A stretch of 64,000 nucleotides of DNA from an uncultured Clostridia bacterium (GTDB lineage Bacteria > Bacillota > Clostridia > Christensenellales > Pumilibacteraceae), in assembly GCA_944362615.1 (NCBI GenBank), contig CALVTM010000003.1, positions 62,001-126,000 on the forward strand, read 5' to 3'. Under the pieces are notes generated by a model that worked only from the letters and a program-made list of their open reading frames with translations, was not told the DNA's origin and did not search any database. Both the position numbers and the translations under genes were made by a program. Within the stretch, counting starts at the first letter, position 1; the number at the start of each line of letters is the position of its first letter. Below are positions 32,855 to 41,358 of this stretch, piece by piece.

Positions 32855-35077
32855 TTAAGCGGCGTTTTCTTTTGCCGCTTCCTGTAATTTTTTCATGTCT
32901 TTCAGCATACCGTCTATCGCGGCAGCCGCGTCCTCTATCCTCTGCTTTACGCTCTCCTCATAACGGGCTGCGATCTCAAACAGAAGTGCGACTTTGTTTT
33001 CGAGCGCCGCCTTTTTAACCGCCGCGGCGTCCTCCTCGTCCAATATCGGCACGACCTTTTTCAGCCTGTCGCGTACCTCGTTTTCAATATCCAGCCACTT
33101 TTTATCGAGGCTCGCGAGACGCTCCTTGTCGCTGCCGTCATCGCCGCTCTTTGCGTTTTCTTCCTTTTCCAAAACGTCGAGCATTTTATCGCGCTCGCTC
33201 AATGCCTTTCCGCCCGTAATATCAAATACATATTCCGATTTGTCGAACAGCACGGCCTCGCGTTTTCCCGCTTCCGCCTTGCCTGCCTTGAAATACACGC
33301 TTTTCAGCTTGTACGAAGGCGTGAACCTTGACCAGATCGGCTCGTATCCGCGCACCGACACGATGGCGTCGCCCTTTTCGTCGCCGTTGATGCGTTCCAG
33401 CATCCCGACCGTGATGAGCGGCTGGTTTGCCGCGCCAGTATTGCTCGACGCCGATGCTTCCGCATTGGTATTGACGGAAAAACTCTTGACTTTTTTCTGT
33501 CCGCAGAGTTCCGAAAACTCTCTGCGCGTATCCGGATCGTCGCTGCCGATAAAAATCTTGACGTTGCAGTTCGCTTTTACGATGTCGCCGATCTCTCTGC
33601 CGTACTTTGCCGTAAGTTGACTGAACGATTGCAGCACGAACAGAAAACGTATGCCGCGTGAACGCGCCACCGTGACCATTCCCTCGATATTCTCGAATTT
33701 TGGAAGGTTGCCCCATTCGTCAAGAATGTAGTACACATTCCTTTTCAGCACCGCCGTATCCGTCTGTCCTCTGCGGTTGTTCAGGTTCGCTTTTTCGACC
33801 AGCTCTTTGTACATCTGCGTAATGAACAGCGTAACAAATCTGTGCCGCGTGAATCGTTCGTCCGGCACGATGATAAACACCGCGTTCGGCTGTTCGTCCA
33901 TGTTTACGATATCCAGATCGTTTTCGCTCGTAAGCGACAAAATGCCGTCGTCCGCAAGCTGCTGCATATACGCATTGACTTCCGAGAGATACGATGTAAG
34001 CGTCTTGTCCGACGTAATGAGCACGGTATTGACAAGCCCGCGCACCTTTGAGAATTCATCACGTCCTTCCAGCAGATATTCCCGAAGCGCCGTCGTGTCT
34101 TCCGAGCAGTAGCGCGTGATGTTGTGATAGACGTTGAATAACAGCAACTGTTTTTCGTCCATCTTGCCCTTGATACAGTCCTCGCAAAACGCAAGCACAA
34201 GTCCGAAAATAAGATTTCGCGCACCCTGTTCCCATGTCGGCTGATCCCTGTTCTGTACGGGACAGAGCGTATATACGAGGTCTTGCGCGTTTTCATATAT
34301 CTCGTCTTTGAGTTCCTGTACCCTTGTCCGCGCGTCCCTGTACGAAAGGAACACTTCGCCCGCGCCGTAATACTTGCCGTCCCTGTTTTGAAGATTGTTC
34401 TGCAAGTCCTTGACCAATCGGATACGGCGGATGAGCACGTTCATGGGATTCCAGCGCGCCGAGGAATACGGCTCGCGCAAATCGAGAACGCTGATCTTGT
34501 ACCCTTCGCTCTCCAACTGCCTTGCGTGCTTTGCGTAAAGTTCGCTTTTCGGATCTGTAATGACAAGGCTGGGTTTTGTCTTGCTTCGCGCCAAAACCGC
34601 TATATTCTGATCGACGAACCCCGTCGTCTTTCCGCTGCCCGTCGTGCCGACAATGAGCGCATGGAGCTGGTCGGTCGTCAAAATCTCCACGCCGCCGCCC
34701 TTTTTCTCCGCACCGATAACGATCCCGTCCGCGTGCCTGTCCATGCCGTTCCATGTCGTAACGGTAAACTCCTTCATGTTTCGAAGACGCTTTGGTGTGA
34801 GCCATTCGGTATCTTCGAGGTCGTTTTCATTCATGGCGATATTCTGCGCGTCGATACGGTACATCATGAGATATGCCACGACGAGCAGCCCGCACACAAA
34901 CCACAACGCATACCAATAGGTGCTGTTGCCGAGGATTTCCGCAACGCTGTCCACGCCTGCAAGCGTGAACAAAAACATGATGAGCACCCCGACAAACGCA
35001 AATGTGATGAGCCACAACAGCGCGTTCAGTTTTCGGGATTTTTTCTTTTTATGACTTAAAGCCGTCTTTCTGTTCAC
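32855..35077 (-). CDS. VirD4/TraG-type coupling protein (T4CP)
   Basis: A 740-residue ATPase that docks the relaxase-DNA complex at the secretion channel. Two N-terminal helices (about 20-40, 52-72) are followed by the cytosolic ATPase: Walker A VGTTGSGKTTGFV (about 142-154), ITDPKSELY, Walker B YYILDEWGNLPKFENI and FVLQSFSQL. The last 130 residues are a charged coiled-coil region unlike the core family. It starts with GTG, overlapping the relaxase stop (GTGA), with GGAGGGG upstream. Confidence 0.95.
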   Translation of the reverse strand: MNRKTALSHKKKKSRKLNALLWLITFAFVGVLIMFLFTLAGVDSVAEILGNSTYWYALWFVCGLLVVAYLMMYRIDAQNIAMNENDLEDTEWLTPKRLRNMKEFTVTTWNGMDRHADGIVIGAEKKGGGVEILTTDQLHALIVGTTGSGKTTGFVDQNIAVLARSKTKPSLVITDPKSELYAKHARQLESEGYKISVLDLREPYSSARWNPMNVLIRRIRLVKDLQNNLQNRDGKYYGAGEVFLSYRDARTRVQELKDEIYENAQDLVYTLCPVQNRDQPTWEQGARNLIFGLVLAFCEDCIKGKMDEKQLLLFNVYHNITRYCSEDTTALREYLLEGRDEFSKVRGLVNTVLITSDKTLTSYLSEVNAYMQQLADDGILSLTSENDLDIVNMDEQPNAVFIIVPDERFTRHRFVTLFITQMYKELVEKANLNNRRGQTDTAVLKRNVYYILDEWGNLPKFENIEGMVTVARSRGIRFLFVLQSFSQLTAKYGREIGDIVKANCNVKIFIGSDDPDTRREFSELCGQKKVKSFSVNTNAEASASSNTGAANQPLITVGMLERINGDEKGDAIVSVRGYEPIWSRFTPSYKLKSVYFKAGKAEAGKREAVLFDKSEYVFDITGGKALSERDKMLDVLEKEENAKSGDDGSDKERLASLDKKWLDIENEVRDRLKKVVPILDEEDAAAVKKAALENKVALLFEIAARYEESVKQRIEDAAAAIDGMLKDMKKLQEAAKENAA

Positions 35078-36381
35078 TCTTTATAGTTCCCCTCCTTCCG
35101 GTTTTGTTTTTCGCGTTCCTGCTCCATTTCTTCCTCAATCTCCTGCAAACGGCTCTTATATTCGCGCTCAAGGTCTTCGCTCGCACTTCCGAAAGTGTGC
35201 AGAAACTTATCCATCGCACGCCCGACTTTACGGCGGGAGATCGTGAGATACTTTTTCATGCGGTTGTCGTTCGCCTTGTATTTTCTGCCTTTCTTCCGCT
35301 CGTAAAATTCCGGCTTAATGAACTTGGCAAGTTTGAGAACGAGATTTCCCTGTCTGCGCTTGTAGTCCGCTTCGATCTCCTCTGCGATTTTGATACTTCC
35401 CGTATCAATTTTCCCGTGGTATTGCGGCAGCGTTTCCAGCCTGTCCATCGGCGTGTTTTTGTCCGAGAAAATAACGGGCTGACCGCAGATTGCGGCAATC
35501 TGCCGCTTGCGTTCTTCCAGCGCTTCGTAAAACCGCCTGTCCGCTTTCCGTGCTTTCAGGTTATTGTCTAAAAGCAATTTTACGATTCTATCTACCCGTC
35601 CGCGGAACGGCTCCATGTCCTTGCTTGCATACGCAAGCCTGCCCGCGTTCGGCAACGACTTTGCAAGCGCGATGATCTCGCGTTTTACTTCCTCATTGCC
35701 CGTCATTGTCCGTCTGATATTCGTCGCCGCGCGCAGTTCTCGGATCGCCGCGTCCCTGCCCTTATATAATCTGTCCTTTCTTTCGGAGATGAACAGCCCC
35801 AAGCGCACAAACATTTGGTCTATCGCCGCTTTGTCGATCTTGCCCTTGCTGCGGTAGTGCATCCTGCCGTCTTTGCCTTTGTACTTCGGCTCCTTTTCCC
35901 AAAAGACGAAGTGAATGTGAAGGTGGTGCGGCCTGTCGAGGTGCAGCGCACACATCAGGTCTATATTGTCGGGATTGAACTTCGCGTCCCTGAAAAATGC
36001 GTTGAACGTACTCTTTACGAGCGCGATACACTTTTCGGGCGTGTCTATCTTCGGGCTGTCCTCTTCCGACAACGAGATGAAGCCGTGCCAGATGTTCTTT
36101 TCACCGTCTTTGACGCGCTCCTGCATGGCGGCTGCTTCCTTTTCCGAAAGCATACCGTTTCCGTTGAATACACCCGTACTCTTTTGCAGATAGTCCAGAG
36201 CATTCGCACCTTTCCCGGCACGTTTGCCCTCCGTCGTTATGTAACGATACACGTTCTTCGTTCCCGTCATGTCGTAAAACGCCCGCGCCTCCGCGTGCGC
36301 CGCAAGTTCTTTTTCCGTCGCGTTTTTCTTTAAGCGGTACGGCGTGTACTGAATATCGAAAATGATCGGTTGGTTGCTCAT
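35074..36381 (-). CDS. Conjugative relaxase (MobP/MobL-like)
   Basis: A 435-residue relaxase that would nick at oriT and carry the strand through the channel. The metal-binding His motif is HLDRPHHLHIHFVFWEKEP (about 148-166). N-terminal FYDMTGTKNVYRYITTEGKR contains candidate catalytic Tyr residues. The sequence resembles the MobL/MobP3 relaxases of Bacillota, though the subfamily is by recollection. The C-terminal 100 residues are basic and coiled. It sits between the coupling protein and an accessory protein, the usual relaxosome context. Confidence 0.88.
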   Translation of the reverse strand: MSNQPIIFDIQYTPYRLKKNATEKELAAHAEARAFYDMTGTKNVYRYITTEGKRAGKGANALDYLQKSTGVFNGNGMLSEKEAAAMQERVKDGEKNIWHGFISLSEEDSPKIDTPEKCIALVKSTFNAFFRDAKFNPDNIDLMCALHLDRPHHLHIHFVFWEKEPKYKGKDGRMHYRSKGKIDKAAIDQMFVRLGLFISERKDRLYKGRDAAIRELRAATNIRRTMTGNEEVKREIIALAKSLPNAGRLAYASKDMEPFRGRVDRIVKLLLDNNLKARKADRRFYEALEERKRQIAAICGQPVIFSDKNTPMDRLETLPQYHGKIDTGSIKIAEEIEADYKRRQGNLVLKLAKFIKPEFYERKKGRKYKANDNRMKKYLTISRRKVGRAMDKFLHTFGSASEDLEREYKSRLQEIEEEMEQEREKQNRKEGNYKE

Positions 36382-36392
36382 ACCCGCTTACC

Positions 36393-36857
36393 TCACTTGC
36401 GCAGCGAACGCAGGCTTCTTATTTCGTAGTCGGAAAGATAATCGGGTGTTTCCGCATATCTGCCTTCCGCGAACTTTTTGCCGCTCACGCTCTCTTTGTT
36501 CAGCGCCCTTGCCCTCTCGTTGTACAGCGAACATAATATGGATTTATTCACCGTAACGTCGATAATAAGCTCTTTCAGAAGTTTGGCGATGTCCGAAAAA
36601 TATTCTTCGTTCAGCCCGTCCACCCTGCGTATAAGTTTTGTTCCGGCGGGCTTATCTTCGACTTCTTCTACCGTTTCAAACAAGCGGGCAATGAGTTCGT
36701 CCAGCCCGAAATACAGAGCGTCGATGATTACTTTGTTAAAGCTCTTGGAATACTTGTCAAGCGTCATGATCTTGTCGATCTTCGCCCACATATCCCCGTC
36801 GGTGATGCGGATATACCTCCGCATCCTGTTGTCGGTTTTCGTCTGTTCCTTATCCAT
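36393..36857 (-). CDS. Putative relaxosome accessory protein
   Basis: A 154-residue protein starting MDKEQTKTDNRMRRYIRITD after a strong GAGGAGGAA. The N-terminus (RRYIRITDGDMWAKIDKIMT followed by a helix) could be a ribbon-helix-helix DNA-binding fold; the rest is helical. No named family is recognised. Its position directly upstream of the relaxase, next to two palindromes at 36875-36912, fits an oriT-binding accessory role by context only. Confidence 0.7.
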   Translation of the reverse strand: MDKEQTKTDNRMRRYIRITDGDMWAKIDKIMTLDKYSKSFNKVIIDALYFGLDELIARLFETVEEVEDKPAGTKLIRRVDGLNEEYFSDIAKLLKELIIDVTVNKSILCSLYNERARALNKESVSGKKFAEGRYAETPDYLSDYEIRSLRSLRK

Positions 36858-36864
36858 TTCCTCC

Positions 36865-36975
36865 TCAAAGAAAAGCGGGTTTCCCGCCTTGTTCTCCGCC
36901 GCTTGACGGCGGCTTCAAAAGCGCCGCAGCCTTGCCTGTGGCACTTTTCTTAACCTGCTTGCCATTTCCGAGCAT
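36865..36975 (-). CDS. Possible 36-aa basic protein
   Basis: The reading frame MLGNGKQVKKSATGKAAALL continues with KPPSSGGEQGGKPAFL and stops three bases before the accessory protein's ribosome binding site. There is no good ribosome binding site of its own. It overlaps the palindromic candidate oriT region, so it may be non-coding. Confidence 0.35.
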   Translation of the reverse strand: MLGNGKQVKKSATGKAAALLKPPSSGGEQGGKPAFL

Positions 36976-36993
36976 TTGCCACGGGTTACGCCT

Positions 36994-37947
36994 TTACACC
37001 GTTTCCGTCTTTTCGATGCGCAGCCCTGCCTTTTTGCAGAATACGGGGTTGATTTCTATGCCGATATATTCCCGTCCCAGCCGCTTTGCGACGGCTCCCG
37101 TCGTACCGCTGCCGAAAAACGGATCCAGCACCGTATCGCCCGCTCTGCTACCGGCAAGGATACACGGCTCGATAAGCTTTTCGGGAAACATTGCAAAATG
37201 CTCGTCCATTTTATAGGTGTTCGTACTTACTTCCCACACGTCACGCTTGCGGCGGTACTGCTGGTCAAACATCGAATAATCGTCGTGCGGGCGGTTGATG
37301 TTTTGTAGAAGGTCGTTCCCCTTTCCGTAATACTTCGAGTTGTCCGATCTCCCGCGCTTGTACCGTTCTGCCGTCACGTCCTTGATAGGCTCTCGTATCG
37401 CCTTGTAATCAAAGTAATACTTCGGCGATTTCGATAAGAGAAAGATATGCTCGTAGCACTTTGACGGACGGTCTTTTACGCTCTCCGGCAGACAGTTTGT
37501 CTTGTGCCAGATGATGTCCGAACGAAGATAATATCCGAATTCCCGTAGCGCGAACGCGAGCATCCACGGAATGCCGATCATATCTTTCGGCTTGACGCCC
37601 TTCCACTTTTTCGGCACTTCGTAGATGCGGCTTTTCATATCATACAGATCTTTGTTTTTTCCGTTCGCTTCAACTGCCAGAGTCATCGGACCTTTTCCGC
37701 TGCCCGCATAACTGTCCGCAATGTTCAGCCACAACGTTCCGTCGTCTTTGAGCACTCTATGTACTTCGGCAAATACTTCCGTAAGCCGCGCGATATATTC
37801 TTCCGGCGATTGTTCCACGCCTATCTGCCCGTCCGCGCCGTAATCACGCAACCCGTAATACGGCGGGCTGGTCACGCACATTTGTACGCTTTTCGGCGGC
37901 AGGGTTTTCAGTCCCGCCGCCGCGTCCGCACAGAGGATTCCGCTCAC
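36994..37947 (-). CDS. Beta-class DNA methyltransferase (N4-cytosine or N6-adenine)
   Basis: A 317-residue site-specific DNA methyltransferase. The catalytic motif TSPPYYGLRDYG (residues 26-37) precedes the S-adenosylmethionine motif VLDPFFGSGTTGAVAKRLGR near the C-terminus, the beta-class order; TSPPY favours N4-cytosine but does not exclude adenine. The GTG start at 37947 overlaps the upstream stop by four bases (GTGA), which excludes the long upstream extension of the frame. No cognate endonuclease is nearby, so it is likely a solitary protective enzyme of the element. Confidence 0.9.
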   Translation of the reverse strand: MSGILCADAAAGLKTLPPKSVQMCVTSPPYYGLRDYGADGQIGVEQSPEEYIARLTEVFAEVHRVLKDDGTLWLNIADSYAGSGKGPMTLAVEANGKNKDLYDMKSRIYEVPKKWKGVKPKDMIGIPWMLAFALREFGYYLRSDIIWHKTNCLPESVKDRPSKCYEHIFLLSKSPKYYFDYKAIREPIKDVTAERYKRGRSDNSKYYGKGNDLLQNINRPHDDYSMFDQQYRRKRDVWEVSTNTYKMDEHFAMFPEKLIEPCILAGSRAGDTVLDPFFGSGTTGAVAKRLGREYIGIEINPVFCKKAGLRIEKTETV

Positions 37948-38306
37948 TTTTTGCCCTTGCTTTCCGCCGCGTCTTCCGCAACCGAAAGAACAATGCCTTT
38001 CAGCAACATACCCATCGGATCGCTTTCCGCTGCGGAAGGTTTGACGGGCGACGCTTTCGCTCCGCGCATACGCTCCGCCACGAGCAGACCGCCCTTTCTG
38101 CCGTTCTCGCGGCTCTTGACCGATACGTCCAGCGCCGTCTTTGCATACGCATACGCCGACGCGATCTTGGCGTCTTTCGTTTCCATAGGCACGCCGTCGA
38201 AGGCGTAACCACACAGCCCCTTGATAAACTGCCCCGCCTGCTTTTCCGTCATATCCAGCATTGCCTTGTAGTCCTGTTCCCTCAGTTTGAAATTTCTGTT
38301 TGCCAT
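37944..38306 (-). CDS. DUF6291-like small ICE protein
   Basis: A 120-residue protein. FKLREQDYKAMLDMTEKQAG and the following LCGYAFDGVPMETKDAKIASAY region resemble the DUF6291 proteins of phages and ICEs, often found near replication genes; the name is tentative. A Lys/Arg block SVKSRENGRKGGLLVAERMR follows. It is coupled to the methyltransferase by GTGA. Confidence 0.65.
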   Translation of the reverse strand: MANRNFKLREQDYKAMLDMTEKQAGQFIKGLCGYAFDGVPMETKDAKIASAYAYAKTALDVSVKSRENGRKGGLLVAERMRGAKASPVKPSAAESDPMGMLLKGIVLSVAEDAAESKGKK

Positions 38307-38327
38307 TCTTTCTTCCTTTTTGAATTT

Positions 38328-38894
38328 TTAATGTCTGCCGAACTTTTCCGTTTCGTTGCCCCAACAGTCCCAGCCGCCGACCGTCTGCCTTGCGAACAAT
38401 TCTATCTTCGGCACTTCGCCGTACAGCGCCTCGATACGCGCCCGTGCTTCGTCGGGTTTTTTGCTGTGTTCCTCGATATGAGAAACGATGACCGACGACA
38501 CGCTGCGCGATTTGCGCTCCAATATCTTCCCTCTTGTCGCAAGCAGACAATATTCCGCGTTCGCTCTGGTATAGTATCCAAGTCCCGTAAACAGCCTGTC
38601 GCTCTTTCTGCACTGCTTGATCCATGTAAAGGCGACCGTTTTATAGGTAAAACCCCATGCGCCGATAAGTTCAAACGCTTCCGTAAGGCACGGGGCCGTC
38701 GCCCATAAAAACAATACGCTGTCTTTCGCGCTGATTTTCGGTACGGGCAGAGCCTGTATTTCGTGTTTCGGCATTGTCGGGTAATGCTTTTCCGCGCTCC
38801 TTCCTTTGCCTTTATCCGAATATGTTGCAAACCGCCACGGCGGGTCGGCATAGATCACGTTATACTTTTTATCCGTCGTAAAGATGTCCGTCAT
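38328..38894 (-). CDS. MT-A70 family N6-adenine methyltransferase
   Basis: A 188-residue methyltransferase of the MT-A70 family. The catalytic DPPW (residues 17-20) in YNVIYADPPWRFATY and the family blocks FLWATAPCL, FTWIKQ and GYYTRANAEYCLLATRG are present. It should methylate adenine in DNA and could protect the element from restriction or mark hemimethylated transfer DNA. It shares orientation with its neighbours and starts only six bases from the ArdC-like gene. Confidence 0.92.
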   Translation of the reverse strand: MTDIFTTDKKYNVIYADPPWRFATYSDKGKGRSAEKHYPTMPKHEIQALPVPKISAKDSVLFLWATAPCLTEAFELIGAWGFTYKTVAFTWIKQCRKSDRLFTGLGYYTRANAEYCLLATRGKILERKSRSVSSVIVSHIEEHSKKPDEARARIEALYGEVPKIELFARQTVGGWDCWGNETEKFGRH

Positions 38895-38900
38895 TCTTCA

Positions 38901-40337
38901 TTACGACTTTGCGTTCAGTCCGAAATGCGCCCTTCCGCCCGCAGCGTTCATGCTCGCTGCAAGCATATCCGTTTTCATCTTTGCAATAAACGAAAGCGAT
39001 TCGTCCGCAAGTTTTTCGTAGTGCGCGTTCGGCTTTTCGTCGCGGAACTGCGCGGACGACTTAAAGAGCCGCATGAGCTGGGCTTTATCGTCCGTAAACA
39101 TCGCAAACCGCGCCATGAGCGAATACTCGTCCTTGTCCTCGTTCCCCGTTAAAGAGATACCGTTATAGAGCTGAACGAACTTCGCGCCGCCCTTCGATTT
39201 TTCCGCGCGCTCGACGATCTCTCTGTCGTCCATCCGCGTCAGGCTGTCCTTGCCGCGCGATTTCATGACGCTCTCCCGCCTTTCTTCCGCCCTTGCGCTT
39301 GCCCGCGCCGCCGCTTCGCTCGGCAGCATATATATCTCCGACTCCGCTTCTTCTACCGATTCGAGCGCAGCTTCCTTTTCCATCACCGCTTCTTTTTGCA
39401 GAACATACTTGGCGATTTTATCCGCGTCGGCGATTGCCGTAAACAGCGCGTTCGGATCGCTCTTTATCGCCGATTTCCAGCTCCCGACATACGCGCCGCT
39501 GTTGCGCACCGCGTTTTCGTCCACGTCGATGCCGAAATCCTGCTCCATAAATACCGAAGCAATCTCCGCGCGCAATTCTTCCATCGCGTATTCTTCCGAA
39601 TTCCTGTCCGCGTTCAAGGGTCTGTTTAACCGCGTCTCGTGTCCCGTAGAATGTCCCATTTCATGCAAAGCCGTCGAATAGAACTCCTGCATATCGTAAA
39701 AGTCCTCGCGGACGGGAAGATGGATCTCGTCGCTCGTTTTACTGTAATATGCCTGCGAACCGCCATACACGATCTTCGATTCGTGCTCGTTCCAATATGC
39801 GAGCATCCGCTCCGCACGCTCCGACTTTGCGCTCTCGTCCAAAGCCGAAACCTCCTTTTCGGGAATGCCGTCGATGAGGTCGGCATTAAACACCGTATAG
39901 TACCTGCGGATCGGATAGACGTTTTCGTCCATGTACGCCTGCCGCTCGTCCGCACTCATCCCGTCCAGCACGCTGCGGTCGAATTTCTCATGCGTGTCCC
40001 TGTCCCATAAATCGAAAAACTCCACCGAAACGCCTGCATTCTTGCCGAGACTCTTGCCTTCCGCGTCCGTCTTGAACGACCAGTCCCGCGCTTTCATCTG
40101 ATTGAAAGTCAGCCATCGGTTATCGCTGTATCCGCGTTCCATCGCCACAAGAAAAAGATACAGATTGTTTACGCCGTTGTACTTCTTTCCCGTGACCGCA
40201 TTTTCGGGTGCGCCGCGCGTCCGCCAGCCCTGCTTCCACAGCCCGCCGCTGTCCAGATTTGCGACGAGCATATCCGCGAGCTGCTTTCGCTGCGGCGAGA
40301 GTTTGTCATACGCGCTCCTTTCCGTCGTTTCGCTCAT
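38901..40337 (-). CDS. ArdC-like antirestriction/zincin protein with C-terminal primase-associated domain
   Basis: A 478-residue protein. The N-terminal ArdC single-strand-DNA-binding domain (about 10-130) has GGLWKQGWRTRGAPENAVTG and KYNGVNNLYL. A zincin metallopeptidase follows, with YSTALHEMGHSTGHETRLNR (HExxH near residue 225) and the downstream AMEELRAEIAS Glu. The C-terminal 90 residues (MDDREIVERAEKSKGGAKF to EKLADESLSF) match the end of the giant protein encoded next door. ArdC proteins protect incoming single-stranded DNA from restriction. Confidence 0.88.
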   Translation of the reverse strand: MSETTERSAYDKLSPQRKQLADMLVANLDSGGLWKQGWRTRGAPENAVTGKKYNGVNNLYLFLVAMERGYSDNRWLTFNQMKARDWSFKTDAEGKSLGKNAGVSVEFFDLWDRDTHEKFDRSVLDGMSADERQAYMDENVYPIRRYYTVFNADLIDGIPEKEVSALDESAKSERAERMLAYWNEHESKIVYGGSQAYYSKTSDEIHLPVREDFYDMQEFYSTALHEMGHSTGHETRLNRPLNADRNSEEYAMEELRAEIASVFMEQDFGIDVDENAVRNSGAYVGSWKSAIKSDPNALFTAIADADKIAKYVLQKEAVMEKEAALESVEEAESEIYMLPSEAAARASARAEERRESVMKSRGKDSLTRMDDREIVERAEKSKGGAKFVQLYNGISLTGNEDKDEYSLMARFAMFTDDKAQLMRLFKSSAQFRDEKPNAHYEKLADESLSFIAKMKTDMLAASMNAAGGRAHFGLNAKS

Positions 40338-40476
40338 ATCGAATTTTTACCTCCTCCTGTAATGCGGGCGATTCTTCCTCGAAGCCGTAGCCCGTATCGT
40401 CCCCGTCGTACAGTTCCTCGAACGTATAGCCTTTCGGCACATACAGTTCCACTTCTTTTTTTCTCTTCCTTTTCAC
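40306..40476 (-). CDS. Small acidic/basic ICE protein (56 aa)
   Basis: It begins at GTG 40476 (VKRKRKKEVELYVPKGYTFE), chosen because GGAGG lies at 40486-40482, and overlaps the ArdC-like start by 32 bases. The N-terminus is basic and the rest acidic. No family is recognised; the coupling suggests it belongs to the ArdC operon. Confidence 0.55.
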   Translation of the reverse strand: MKRKRKKEVELYVPKGYTFEELYDGDDTGYGFEEESPALQEEVKIRYERNDGKERV

Positions 40477-40516
40477 GCTTTCCTCCAAAAAATTTTAGTC
40501 AATAACTTTTATGCTA

Positions 40517-40545
40517 TTGACATATAATATCTTATGTGCTATAAT
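40517..40545 (+). promoter_or_regulatory. Sigma-A promoter of the DUF4160/DUF2442 pair
   Basis: TTGACA (40517-40522), 17-base spacer, TATAAT (40540-40545): full consensus, pointing against the direction of the surrounding ICE operon. Confidence 0.9.
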
Positions 40546-40578
40546 GTACTTGCAAAAAGATAAAAGGAGATTTTTCTT

Positions 40579-40833
40579 ATGCCTGTCATCTCACGCTTCT
40601 ACGGTATGGTCATCAAAATGTACTTCCTCGCTGCCGAGCACAATCCGCCGCATATCCACGTCGTGTACGGCGAATACCTCGGCGTTATTGACATCCGCAC
40701 GAGCAAAATGCTCGAAGGCGACCTGCCGAACAAGGCGTTGAAGATCGTTCAGGAATGGGTGGGAATACACCGCGACGCCCTGCTTACCATGTGGGAAACG
40801 CAGAACATTACCCCGCTCCCGCCCATCGAATAA
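40579..40833 (+). CDS. DUF4160 protein, putative toxin of a toxin-antitoxin-like pair
   Basis: An 84-residue DUF4160 protein: MPVISRFYGMVIKMYFLAAE, then HNPPHIHVVYGEYLGVIDI, the hallmark PPHIHV block, and WVGIHRDALLTMWE. AAAGGAGA precedes ATG. DUF4160 proteins are regularly encoded just upstream of DUF2442 proteins and the pair is often treated as a toxin-antitoxin system, but activity has not been shown here. Confidence 0.88.
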   Translation: MPVISRFYGMVIKMYFLAAEHNPPHIHVVYGEYLGVIDIRTSKMLEGDLPNKALKIVQEWVGIHRDALLTMWETQNITPLPPIE

Positions 40834-40852
40834 CTTAAAGGAGGTTTATGCA

Positions 40853-41320
40853 ATGTTCCATAAAATCACTTCCCTCGCCACGCTGCCCGATTACATTCTG
40901 CTCGTCGGGTTTGCAAACGGCGAATTCAAACAGTTCGACTTAAAACCGCTCATGGACAAATATCCGCCCTTTGCTACTTTGAAAGACGTGGACGGCTTAT
41001 ACGAACAAGCCAAGATAGACGCGGGCGGGTACGGGATCGTCTGGAACGACGACCTCGACATTTCCGCGGAAGGGATTTACGAAAAGGGCGTTGCCTGCGC
41101 CGCACCCGATGATGTCGAAAAGTACAGGCAAAGCCTTCTTTCCGCCCTCACAAAGGCGCGGCAGGACGCAGGACTGTCGCAAAAACAGCTTGAAATCCTT
41201 TCCGGCGTTGCGCAGCCGTGTATCGCCCGTACCGAAAAAGGCGCGACGGACCCGAAACTTTCCACCCTTTTGAAAATGCTTGAACCGCTCGGTTTGACAT
41301 TATCAATTACAAGCATTTAA
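40853..41320 (+). CDS. DUF2442-XRE fusion, putative antitoxin
   Basis: A 155-residue protein joining a DUF2442 domain (about 1-80; VGFANGEFKQFDLKPLMDKY, YGIVWNDDLDISAEGIYE) to an XRE helix-turn-helix (about 95-150; LTKARQDAGLSQKQLEILSG). AAAGGAGG precedes ATG, 19 bases after the DUF4160 stop. The fusion of the partner domain to a DNA-binding domain fits an autoregulating antitoxin. Together with the promoter and terminator it forms a self-contained cassette. Confidence 0.88.
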   Translation: MFHKITSLATLPDYILLVGFANGEFKQFDLKPLMDKYPPFATLKDVDGLYEQAKIDAGGYGIVWNDDLDISAEGIYEKGVACAAPDDVEKYRQSLLSALTKARQDAGLSQKQLEILSGVAQPCIARTEKGATDPKLSTLLKMLEPLGLTLSITSI

Positions 41321-41325
41321 CCCCC

Positions 41326-41358
41326 GGCAGCGGCTTTGAGCCGCTGCCTTTTCTTTTT
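41326..41358 (+). terminator. Terminator of the DUF4160/DUF2442 cassette
   Basis: A 9-bp stem GGCAGCGGC / GCCGCTGCC (41326-41348) followed by TTTTCTTTTT. It overlaps the stop of the convergent giant gene by two bases. Confidence 0.9.

Noticed and set aside
37948..38625. Long N-terminal extension of the beta-class methyltransferase frame
   Set aside because: It is a shadow of the DUF6291-like and MT-A70 genes with low-complexity Arg/Gly content. The GTG at 37947 with GTGA overlap is the natural start.
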